Part shown: positions 9,756-17,009 of the stretch, piece by piece
Layout of the letters: each line of letters begins with the position of its first letter
How positions within the stretch are numbered: position 1 is the first letter of the stretch
DNA from: Enterobacterales bacterium
GTDB lineage: Bacteria; Pseudomonadota; Gammaproteobacteria; Enterobacterales; Enterobacteriaceae
NCBI GenBank assembly: GCA_015654925.1
Contig: JAATFX010000033.1
Coordinates: 62,001-126,000, forward strand
Length of the DNA: 64,000 nt
Direction of reading: 5' to 3'
Made by a program: the position numbers and the translations under genes
The notes under the pieces: generated by a model
Databases searched by the model: none
What the model was told of the DNA's origin: nothing
The model's input: only the letters and a program-made list of their open reading frames with translations

Positions 9756-10182
9756 CATCGCTCCTTGAAAAAGTAAAGCGTGGATTGAGGGCATTACTTC
9801 CTGGCGAAGTTAAATATGGCAAAGGAATAATTTGCGTACATTCATTAAAAAATTGCATATGAAATATAATAAATATCATTATCGCTGCACGGTCAACTTT
9901 AGTTTAATAAATATATTATTAAATAATATAGAATTAAGATTGGTTTATTTATTATTAATAAAAAAAAGAGGAATTATTTAATTTATTGCAATCACCGCCC
10001 CCCGCGGGGCGCCCATAAAAGAAGGCATTATTCTTAACATATGTTAAGAATGCGATAAGCCTGGTAAATCATTGTCAAATAGCGGTTTTTTTAAGATATA
10101 TCTTGATTCCAACTATACCTTCTTTACCTGATAGTGTTAACCACTGGCTTACCTGAGCAGTCGCTTAACCAAGGAGTCAAAA
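9756..10182. promoter_or_regulatory. AT-rich divergent intergenic region
   Basis: 427 bp between the PLP-enzyme gene and the RcnB-like gene, markedly AT-rich (about 9840-10000 is mostly A and T). No gene seen. It holds the palindrome at 10030-10051 and a smaller one, AAGATATATCTT, at 10093-10104. Confidence 0.5.
10030..10051. promoter_or_regulatory. 22-bp perfect palindrome, probable operator
   Basis: The core TTCTTAACATATGTTAAGAA (10031-10050) is a perfect palindrome, extended by one A/T pair on each side. It lies 131 bp before the RcnB-like start. The continuous symmetry with no loop argues for a dimeric repressor site rather than an RNA hairpin. The cognate regulator is unknown; the XRE gene at 8234 is a nearby candidate. 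Confidence 0.55.
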
Positions 10183-10632
10183 ATGAAAAAAACCACTCTG
10201 GCATTGGTCATAACCTTATTTTCAACAAGCGCCTGCCTGTCAACGTTTTCCTATGCTGACGGCCCTGGCGGTCAACAAAACCAGCAATGGCAGCCCCGGC
10301 AGGGACAGCAAGACCATGGCGGACAGCGCGCCGAGGGCGGACCGGGCCGGCAGGGCGGTCGTGGCGCCCCTGGCGGCCACAATGGGCGCGGCAACGCGCG
10401 CGCCGGCGAACGCGACCACTTTGCCTGGAACGGGCACGATTTCAGGCGCGGACATCCGGCGCCAAGGCGTTATCGCGGCGATGACTATCGTGTAAACGAC
10501 TGGCGCGATCGCGGCCTGTACGAGCCGCCGCGAGGCCAGCATTGGGCCTATATTGATGGTAATTACGTTCTGATAGCGGTAGCGACAGGGGTAATAACGT
10601 CAATTATTTTAGGCAGCGTCTTACAGCACTAA
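10183..10632 (+). CDS. RcnB-like periplasmic protein with Gly/Gln/Arg-rich segment
   Basis: A 149-residue protein with a Sec signal peptide (MKKTTLALVITLFSTSACLSTFSYA, in part) cleaved near residue 25. Residues about 27-85 are rich in Gly, Gln, Arg and His (QNQQWQPRQGQQDHGGQ). The C-terminal third matches the RcnB/YohN family: RYRGDDYRVNDWRDRGLYEP, then PRGQHWAYIDGNYVLIAVAT, then GVITSIILG. RcnB in E. coli is a periplasmic protein affecting Ni/Co homeostasis, but no rcnA efflux gene is nearby. AAGGAG precedes the ATG. The role here is inferred only from the family. Confidence 0.8.
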   Translation: MKKTTLALVITLFSTSACLSTFSYADGPGGQQNQQWQPRQGQQDHGGQRAEGGPGRQGGRGAPGGHNGRGNARAGERDHFAWNGHDFRRGHPAPRRYRGDDYRVNDWRDRGLYEPPRGQHWAYIDGNYVLIAVATGVITSIILGSVLQH

Positions 10633-10669
10633 TCCGCCTGCGCATGCTTATTTATCAGCGGCCAGCTTT

Positions 10670-10701
10670 GGAGCAAGCACGCAGCGGTTGCCGCTTGCTC
10701 C
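10670..10701. terminator. Inverted repeat downstream of the RcnB-like gene
   Basis: GGAGCAAGC (10670-10678) and GCTTGCTCC (10693-10701) form a 9-bp stem; a competing inner stem AGCGG/CCGCT is also possible. It starts 38 bp after the stop and lacks a T-run. Confidence 0.4.
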
Positions 10702-10772
10702 CGCCCATTCATCAATCAAGGCTTTTCACTTTTTATCCCCAAGGCGGTTTATACTACCGATCATGATATGAT

Positions 10773-10790
10773 GCGCTTGGTTCCAAGCGC
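10773..10790. other. GCGCTTGG-TT-CCAAGCGC hairpin in the rlmJ leader
   Basis: A perfect 8-bp inverted repeat with a TT spacer, about 125 bp before rlmJ. A TATACT hexamer (10750-10755) lies just upstream and a TATAAT (10806-10811) just downstream; either may be the rlmJ -10. The repeat could be an operator or a leader hairpin. Confidence 0.4.
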
Positions 10791-10915
10791 CCCGCACGTT
10801 ACGTTTATAATGGGGTAGCCTGCAAGCAGCATAGCAATGACGCACAGTATACACTTTTCGGTAACTCACTGATTTTACTGTTAATAAAAACACCATCTGA
10901 AAGCGCAAACACACT

Positions 10916-11758
10916 ATGTTAAGTTATCGCCACAGTTTTCATGCCGGTAATCACGCCGATGTGCTGAAACACACCGTTCAAAGCCTGATCCTGACGGCCA
11001 TGAAGGAAAAGGATAAACCTTTCCTTTATCTCGATACCCACGCGGGTGCGGGGCGCTATTTGTTAAGCGGCGAACACGCCGGGCGTACCGGGGAGTATCT
11101 TGATGGGATCGGGAAAATCTGGCAGCGGGACGATTGTCCGGCGCTGTTGGCGCCCTATTTGACGGTAATCCGCCATTATAATCGTAGCGGCACGCTGCGT
11201 TATTATCCCGGTTCGCCGCTGATTGCCCGCCAATTGCTGCGCGAGCACGATAAATTGCACCTGACCGAGCTGCACACCAGCGATTATCCGCTGCTGCGCG
11301 ATGAGTTCCAGAAAGACGCCCGCGCCGAGGTGCTGCGCGCCGATGGCTACCATCAGTTAAAATCCCAGTTGCCGCCATTAAGCCGCCGCGCAGTGGTACT
11401 GATCGATCCGCCCTATGAAATGAAAACCGACTACCAGGACGTGGTGGCCGGCATTCAGGAAGGGTATAAACGCTTTGCCACCGGCGTCTACGCCTTGTGG
11501 TATCCGGTCGTGCTGCGCCAGCATGTGAAGAAAATCCTGGCATCGCTGGAAAAAACCGGTATTCGCCGCATTATGCAAATTGAGCTGGCGGTGCGTCCGG
11601 ACAGCGATCAGCGCGGCATGACCGGTTCCGGCATGATCGTTATCAACCCGCCGTGGATGCTGGAACAACAGATGGCCGAATTGCTGCCCTGGCTGCATCA
11701 GGCCCTGGTCCCTACCGGACATGGGCATACCCTGGTGCGTTGGGTGGTGCCTGAATAA
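10916..11758 (+). CDS. rlmJ: 23S rRNA (adenine2030-N6)-methyltransferase RlmJ
   Basis: A 280-residue SAM-dependent methyltransferase acting on A2030 of 23S rRNA in E. coli. It starts with the family-specific MLSYRHSFHAGNHADVLKH, followed by FLYLDTHAGAGRYLL (SAM-binding strand and loop). The catalytic DPPY motif is in VVLIDPPYEMKTDYQ, about residue 163. The C-terminus GHGHTLVRWVVPE-like ending and total length equal E. coli RlmJ (280). It precedes gor by 134 bp, as in E. coli. Confidence 0.97.
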   Translation: MLSYRHSFHAGNHADVLKHTVQSLILTAMKEKDKPFLYLDTHAGAGRYLLSGEHAGRTGEYLDGIGKIWQRDDCPALLAPYLTVIRHYNRSGTLRYYPGSPLIARQLLREHDKLHLTELHTSDYPLLRDEFQKDARAEVLRADGYHQLKSQLPPLSRRAVVLIDPPYEMKTDYQDVVAGIQEGYKRFATGVYALWYPVVLRQHVKKILASLEKTGIRRIMQIELAVRPDSDQRGMTGSGMIVINPPWMLEQQMAELLPWLHQALVPTGHGHTLVRWVVPE

Positions 11759-11892
11759 TCCCCGCCAGGGGCGGTAGCCCGCTGAACCAGGCCGATCCTT
11801 TCGCCTATCGGAGGGATTGATGCAAACTTTGCGACAAATGCGCTTTGCGCGTTAAACTTGTGCCCATCATATTGCGTAAAGGGAACTCCCGA

Positions 11893-13245
11893 ATGACCAG
11901 ACATTACGATTATCTTGCAATCGGCGGCGGCAGCGGCGGTATTGCCTCGATTAACCGTGCGGCATCGTACGGCCAGAAATGCGCGCTTATAGAAGCCAAA
12001 TACCTGGGCGGGACCTGCGTAAATGTCGGGTGCGTCCCGAAAAAAGTCATGTGGCACGCGGCGCAGATTGCCGAAGCCATTAAGCTCTATGGTCCGGATT
12101 ATGGATTCGATGCCACGATTAACCGTTTCGACTGGGCCACGTTAATCAAAAGCCGCAGCGCCTATATCGACCGGATTCATCAGTCATACGAAAAAGTGCT
12201 GGGCAACAATAAAGTAGATGTTATCCAGGGCTTCGCCAGCTTCGTTGACGGCCATACCGTCGAAGTCAACGGCGAGCGTATCACCGCCGATCACATTCTG
12301 ATTGCCACCGGCGGCCGGCCAAGCCATATCGATATTGTCGGGGCGGAATACGGCATTGATTCCGACGGTTTTTTTGCGCTCGACGCCATGCCGCGACGGG
12401 TGGCTGTGGTCGGCGCCGGGTATATCGCGGTGGAAATCGCCGGCGTATTGAATGCCCTGGGGGCGGAAACCCATTTATTTGTGCGTAAACACGCGCCGCT
12501 GCGCACCTTTGATCCGCTGATTGTGGATACCCTGGTGGAAATCATGCAGGCGGAAGGGCCAAGCCTGCATACCGGTTCCATTCCTGAATCCATTGTGAAA
12601 AACGCCGACGGCAGCCTGACGCTGGCGCTGGAAAACGGCCAGGTATTTACCGTGGATGCGTTGATTTGGGCCATTGGCCGCGAGCCGTCCACCGATAACC
12701 TTAATCTGGCCGCGACCGGGGTGGAAACCGACAGCCGCGGGTATATCCGGGTCGATAAATATCAAAATACCAACATTCGCGGTATCTACGCCGTCGGCGA
12801 CAATACCGGCGCGGTGGAATTGACGCCGGTAGCGGTGGCGGCCGGTCGCCGTCTGTCGGAGCGCCTGTTTAACAACAAGCCGGAAGAGCACCTGGATTAC
12901 AATCTGATTCCCACCGTGGTGTTTAGTCATCCGCCCATCGGCACCATCGGCCTGACCGAGCCGGACGCAATTGCCAAATATGGCGATAAAGAAGTGAAGG
13001 TGTATAAGACCGCTTTTACCTCGATGTATACCGCCGTAACCGGGCACCGCCAGCCTTGCCGGATGAAACTGGTGTGTGTCGGACCGGAAGAGAGAATCGT
13101 CGGCCTGCACGGCATCGGCTTCGGTATGGATGAAATATTGCAGGGTTTCGCCGTGGCCATCAAAATGGGCGCCACCAAACGTGACTTTGATAATACCGTC
13201 GCTATCCACCCGACGGCGGCGGAAGAACTGGTGACCATGCGTTGA
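11893..13245 (+). CDS. gor: Glutathione-disulfide reductase
   Basis: A 450-residue cytoplasmic FAD enzyme that reduces glutathione disulfide with NADPH. It has the FAD-binding [18 protein letters not shown], the redox-active disulfide Cys42/Cys47 in [13 protein letters not shown] and the NADPH-binding [17 protein letters not shown]. The FAD-contacting IYAVGDNTG and the catalytic His439 in AIHPTAAEE complete the set. Length and residue numbers coincide with E. coli Gor. The start [13 protein letters not shown] is chosen over an in-frame extension of 16 codons with no similarity. A bidirectional terminator follows. Confidence 0.97.
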   Translation: MTRHYDYLAIGGGSGGIASINRAASYGQKCALIEAKYLGGTCVNVGCVPKKVMWHAAQIAEAIKLYGPDYGFDATINRFDWATLIKSRSAYIDRIHQSYEKVLGNNKVDVIQGFASFVDGHTVEVNGERITADHILIATGGRPSHIDIVGAEYGIDSDGFFALDAMPRRVAVVGAGYIAVEIAGVLNALGAETHLFVRKHAPLRTFDPLIVDTLVEIMQAEGPSLHTGSIPESIVKNADGSLTLALENGQVFTVDALIWAIGREPSTDNLNLAATGVETDSRGYIRVDKYQNTNIRGIYAVGDNTGAVELTPVAVAAGRRLSERLFNNKPEEHLDYNLIPTVVFSHPPIGTIGLTEPDAIAKYGDKEVKVYKTAFTSMYTAVTGHRQPCRMKLVCVGPEERIVGLHGIGFGMDEILQGFAVAIKMGATKRDFDNTVAIHPTAAEELVTMR

Positions 13246-13279
13246 TGCGGTAAATACGGCTACCGCCGGATTGCGCGAA

Positions 13280-13320
13280 AAAAGCCAGGCCATGGACGAG
13301 CACTCCACGGCCTGGCTTTT
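13280..13320. terminator. Bidirectional terminator between gor and the TIR gene
   Basis: AAAAGCCAGGCC (13280-13291) pairs perfectly with GGCCTGGCTTTT (13309-13320). A-run and T-run flank the 12-bp stem, so it can serve gor (+) and the convergent TIR gene (-), whose stop is at 13325. Confidence 0.85.
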
Positions 13321-13324
13321 AATA

Positions 13325-15226
13325 TTAATGGCCGGCCGTTGCCACGAATGTCCGGCGCTGCGTATTGCCCATTCCCGCGGTGATGGCATCGACATCATTC
13401 TGGCTTAAATGCGGCAGATGCGGGGCCAGCAGTTGCGCGGCGGACAAGCGGCTGTCACCGGTGCCATTGAGGATTTTCAGCCCGTCTTCCACCGTCAGCT
13501 TTTCAGGCAGCACGCCGGCCAGCGCCTCAACCGCCCTGGCGCGGGTATTGCCGCTGGTGGCGCCCAACAATGTCGCGACGGAGTTGGCATCCTGCCCAGG
13601 CGCGAGATGCGGAGCCAGCAGCACCACGCCGCTATACCAGGAATCCCCCGTCCCGCGCAGGATCGAGGCGAGGTCATCCCCTTTAAGTCCCGACGCCAGA
13701 TGCGGCGCAATGGCCGCCAATCCCTTGCCCCGGCTGCTGTTGGATAAGGAGCCCAGAAGTTGAGTCGCTTGAGCCGGCGTCAGGTTATCCGGTAATTTAG
13801 CCGCCAAAGATGACAGCGCGGAAACCCAGCTATCCCCAGTGCTTTGTAATAAGATCAGCGCCCCGTTCAGCGTCACCAAGGTATCCATCGCTGGCATCAG
13901 CGCATCGATAGTGCGGGCCCGGGCGCTGTTTTTAATGGTTTGCAGCAAGGGTTCAAACGCGGTTTCGGGCAACGGATGCGGCAATACGTCAACCATGGTT
14001 TGCACGGCGCCGCTGCGGCTATCCCCCATCGGGCGCAGGATATTGGCGGCGACGGTTATATCAAATGGGCCTTGCGCTTTGCCTGACAGCTTATCCAGCA
14101 AGCTAGCGCGACGGCTGTTACTGGTGGGACCCAATAATGCCAGCACATCCGTATCGCTAAGTGCGTTTGGCAGCGCCTGCAACAAATTCTCTACCGCAGA
14201 AGGCCAGCTATCCCCGGTGCCGTTGACCATTTTCAGGGCATCATCAACGCTCACCGGTTGCTGTAAGTAGGGCAGCAAATTGCCGATCAGCCGCGCCCGG
14301 GCGCTGTTGGTGCTCCCCGCCAACAGGGACGTCAATTGCGCCGGACTCAGTTTCCCGCTGTCCAGCAGAGGGCTCGACTGGAGAGCATTTACGCGATCGC
14401 CCGGTGATAGCTGTCGTACGCGATCTACCAATGCCCCCAGAGAAGCGTCGGTTTTAGTCTCGGCGACCGGTTTTGCGGCTACCGGCCCGGCGCTGTTTTC
14501 AGCGACAGGAGCGGCTTGCGGAGCGGGGGCTTTGGGCGTTGGCGCTATCGGGGGGGTCGTCGTTTGATGGGCCGTTGGGGGGGCATCATCGTGAGACTTA
14601 AACGTAAGGGCAGCGCCGCCGACGGCCGCCAGCAAGACGACGGCGCCCAGGCCGGCATAAACTTTTTTGCGGGAACCCACAGCTTTGGACGCGGTTTGCG
14701 GCGTCGCTGGCTCAACAGGCCGGGGTTTGGCCGCGGAGGATTTTGCCCGCGGCGGCGTAACGATCGCCGGCTCACCCGGGATGTCCGGTTGTCCACTGAA
14801 CGGCGGCTGGCCCAGTTGAAGCTCGCTGGCCACAATCTGGCGTCGCAGTTTGTCCGCCAGCCGATCCATCGTCTCGTCGAAATTGGCGAACAAATCGAGA
14901 AACTGGGCGTTGGTCAGGCTATACGCCAGGGCGTGTTTCGGCACCACATCTTCAATTCGCACCGGGATCACCGGTTTGTTTTTATCGCTGGCGATGGCCA
15001 TTTCACGCGGAATTTCTTTCGAGTTATTGGCGTGATCGCTAAATAACAGCACCATGGCCGGCGAGGCGTTCAGCGCATCGACAATGGATTTTTGGTAATC
15101 ATCCCCGGGCTCGATATCCCGCGAACTTATCCAGCAGGGAATTCCGCGTTTTTCCAAATCGGCGATCATGCGATAAGCCATATCCCGATCGCGGGAGGAG
15201 TGGCTAATAAAAATGCGAGAAGGCAT
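13325..15226 (-). CDS. TIR-domain transmembrane protein with C-terminal ~31-residue repeats
   Basis: A 633-residue protein. Residues 1-130 form a TIR domain: RIFISHSSRDRDMAYRMIADL, then WISSRDIEPGDDYQKSI, then AMVLLFSDHANNSKEIPREM. The usual catalytic Glu of NAD-cleaving TIRs would be E75, in a fitting S..E..xE context. A Pro/Ala linker (140-185) leads to one transmembrane helix (about 189-209) preceded by SRKK, so the TIR side should be cytoplasmic. After a second Pro/Ala linker (212-258), residues about 298-633 consist of about 11 helical repeats. It is the last gene of a unit with the SLATT-like and SLOG-like genes. ATG 15226 is preferred over an 18-codon upstream extension because the domain starts here. 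NADase activity and a defence role are inferred. Confidence 0.82.
   Translation of the reverse strand: MPSRIFISHSSRDRDMAYRMIADLEKRGIPCWISSRDIEPGDDYQKSIVDALNASPAMVLLFSDHANNSKEIPREMAIASDKNKPVIPVRIEDVVPKHALAYSLTNAQFLDLFANFDETMDRLADKLRRQIVASELQLGQPPFSGQPDIPGEPAIVTPPRAKSSAAKPRPVEPATPQTASKAVGSRKKVYAGLGAVVLLAAVGGAALTFKSHDDAPPTAHQTTTPPIAPTPKAPAPQAAPVAENSAGPVAAKPVAETKTDASLGALVDRVRQLSPGDRVNALQSSPLLDSGKLSPAQLTSLLAGSTNSARARLIGNLLPYLQQPVSVDDALKMVNGTGDSWPSAVENLLQALPNALSDTDVLALLGPTSNSRRASLLDKLSGKAQGPFDITVAANILRPMGDSRSGAVQTMVDVLPHPLPETAFEPLLQTIKNSARARTIDALMPAMDTLVTLNGALILLQSTGDSWVSALSSLAAKLPDNLTPAQATQLLGSLSNSSRGKGLAAIAPHLASGLKGDDLASILRGTGDSWYSGVVLLAPHLAPGQDANSVATLLGATSGNTRARAVEALAGVLPEKLTVEDGLKILNGTGDSRLSAAQLLAPHLPHLSQNDVDAITAGMGNTQRRTFVATAGH
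13328..14335 (-). repeat. About eleven 31-32-residue repeats encoded in the TIR gene
   Basis: Units align on the pattern xxLLxG(T)xxSxxAxxxLLPxLPxxLxxxD. Odd units carry an N-S-x-R-A motif (TNSARARLI, TSNSRRASL, IKNSARART, LSNSSRGKG, SGNTRARAV). Even units carry a G-D-S-(W/R) motif (GTGDSWPSA, PMGDSRSGA, STGDSWVSA, GTGDSWYSG, GTGDSRLSA). The true period is therefore a dyad of about 63 residues. Each unit looks like two short helices, HEAT-like in character. Confidence 0.8.
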
Positions 15227-15283
15227 GTGGGTCTCTTTATTTAAGGGTCGACAGATGCCTGCATCCGCAAGCATATTCACTAA

Positions 15284-16258
15284 TCACAGCGGCAACTGGC
15301 TTGAGCTGGTGAAAATGTACCATTTGTCCCGATCATCGAGCACAATCTCCAAAAACTGCTTCACTTCCAGACGCAAAGCGCTATCGTCGCAAAGTAACCG
15401 TTCTTTATTGGTGTGTAATCCCTGTTTAAAGTCGGCAAGCTGTAAACCCGTTTGCTGGCATTGCTGTCCAATTTTTTCGTACTCCGCGGTAGAGGCAATG
15501 CCATGACAGCAAGAACCGAGGGCCGGCAGAATAGCCGATAGGGCGGACAACAGCGCGGAATGGACCAAGAAGTGGGCCAGGCAGCATACCAGCGTCAGGA
15601 CAAAGCTATATTTGGCGATATTATGCAGACGATGCTGCATATAATGATTTTCGCGGGCGCGTTTCTGGTTGTATCCCACCTGGTCATCCACCAAATTTTC
15701 GAGATGTCTAAAAATATCTGTTGCCGGAGATGCGGGTAATTGCAAAACATAATCGGGAATATTGTATTTCTTAATAACGTTATCTGGCTTTAGCCACGCA
15801 ATGGCATCTTGATAACGGAGAATTTCGCAAATAGTGCGATGAAGCTGCCAATTGCCTTTCCAGTTCTGAAAAAACACTTTCCCCTGCTGGTTATTTTTAT
15901 TATTCATGCCGGAAATGTAAATAGCCATGATAAAAATAATGGCCGCCAACTCCAATAATACAAAAATAAAAGCGTAATGGTGTAGTACGGGCTCGGATAG
16001 TAAGCCTGAAATAGGAATAACGGCGAACACTACGGCCAGAAAGCCAAGAAAGTAACTGATAAGCACTCCGCCGCGAAATAAACTGCTGTAATGGACGGAT
16101 TGTTCCTCATGCCATGCCAGCTCACGCCACGGCGCTTTTAGCAGTACGGTGTCAGCCCCTGAATGGCCGATGTGATGAGAATGCTGGTTGCCCCGTTTTT
16201 TTAAAAAATACGTATGAAGCGCAAATGTTTTTTTCAACGCACTGTTCAATAAATTCAT
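15284..16258 (-). CDS. SLATT-like membrane protein (DUF4231-type pattern)
   Basis: A 324-residue protein with no sure named homologue. Two transmembrane helices lie at about residues 63-85 and 94-116. They are followed by a soluble stretch with NWQLHRTICEILRYQDAIAWL, which resembles the (W..hR..aE.LR) signature after the helix pair of SLATT/DUF4231 proteins. Two further hydrophobic helices (about 218-255) end in LPALGSCCHGIASTAEYEKIG. SLATT proteins are predicted membrane effectors in nucleotide-second-messenger immunity operons. It starts 5 bp after the stop of the SLOG-like gene, without a clear RBS, suggesting translational coupling. Base composition looks more AT-rich than its neighbours. 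The SLATT assignment is by pattern only. Confidence 0.6.
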   Translation of the reverse strand: MNLLNSALKKTFALHTYFLKKRGNQHSHHIGHSGADTVLLKAPWRELAWHEEQSVHYSSLFRGGVLISYFLGFLAVVFAVIPISGLLSEPVLHHYAFIFVLLELAAIIFIMAIYISGMNNKNNQQGKVFFQNWKGNWQLHRTICEILRYQDAIAWLKPDNVIKKYNIPDYVLQLPASPATDIFRHLENLVDDQVGYNQKRARENHYMQHRLHNIAKYSFVLTLVCCLAHFLVHSALLSALSAILPALGSCCHGIASTAEYEKIGQQCQQTGLQLADFKQGLHTNKERLLCDDSALRLEVKQFLEIVLDDRDKWYIFTSSSQLPL

Positions 16259-16263
16259 TAATT

Positions 16264-16857
16264 TTATACCATATCGAGGCTAATAAGCGTCCTGTCGCGG
16301 GCGGTATCACGCTGCCCTAACCGCAAGAAATAATGATATTGCTCTGCGGTCACCCGCGTTTTTAACGATGTAAAATCCTGAAAAAGCGCCGTGATTTGCG
16401 CCGTGCCGCCCAATCCTCTGGGGGGCCTGCCATCCCAGGCGGAAAACAGCACATCACACTGGTTTACCAGGTAAACCCCCGCGCTTAAATACTGCATATT
16501 GCGGCCATTACCCTGATCAATTACGTCTTCTTCGGTTAACCAGGGGCAACGCGGCAGAGTGAAAACGCGCTCGGCTTTAGCCAGGTAGCGATGAAATTCA
16601 TCAACAGATGCCGGGAAATCCTTGGCATAATTAGCCTGGCTCAGCGGGAGAGGGACCTGATAGGGAATAGCCAGCCGGCTGAGCGCCTCGGCAAAAATCC
16701 GGTCCGCGCCTTCAGCCAGCGGGGTCAGCCCGCGCACGTGTTTATGCGTGCGTAACAGGATTTCACCATGCCGCAACATGGCGTCCAACAGCGCGGTACG
16801 AGAAGGGATCTGGCGGTGCCCGGTGATTGCCCAAATGGCCAGGCTTTCTGGTGACAT
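16264..16857 (-). CDS. SLOG-like (Rossmannoid nucleotide-binding) protein
   Basis: A 197-residue protein. The first strand and loop LAIWAITGHRQIPS are followed by HVRGLTPLAEGADRIFAEAL, then DVLFSAWDGRPPRGLGGTAQ. This order (TGHR; G.T.LAEGAD..FAEA; conserved D..(L/F)..WDG..(G)GGT) is that of SLOG-family proteins, proposed to sense or make nucleotide ligands. The start is put at 16857 because GGAG lies 7 bases upstream and the domain begins there; an in-frame ATG at 16983 would add 42 residues but has no RBS. First gene of the SLOG-SLATT-TIR unit. Function inferred. Confidence 0.65.
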   Translation of the reverse strand: MSPESLAIWAITGHRQIPSRTALLDAMLRHGEILLRTHKHVRGLTPLAEGADRIFAEALSRLAIPYQVPLPLSQANYAKDFPASVDEFHRYLAKAERVFTLPRCPWLTEEDVIDQGNGRNMQYLSAGVYLVNQCDVLFSAWDGRPPRGLGGTAQITALFQDFTSLKTRVTAEQYHYFLRLGQRDTARDRTLISLDMV

Positions 16858-17009
16858 ACCCCATCTCCGATTGGCAAATATAAGGATAAATCTTAATCTG
16901 TTTGGCAATGGCGATAAAGAGCCGGCGGCATTTTCATCGAAAAAATAGTGATATAGCGTAGCGTTAGAGATGATAGTACTCATTATGGGAAGCCGACTCT
17001 GGGGGAAGG

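Noticed and set aside
12475..13398. 307-codon open frame on the minus strand
   Set aside because: It is antisense to gor, which has every glutathione reductase motif; the reverse frame shows none.
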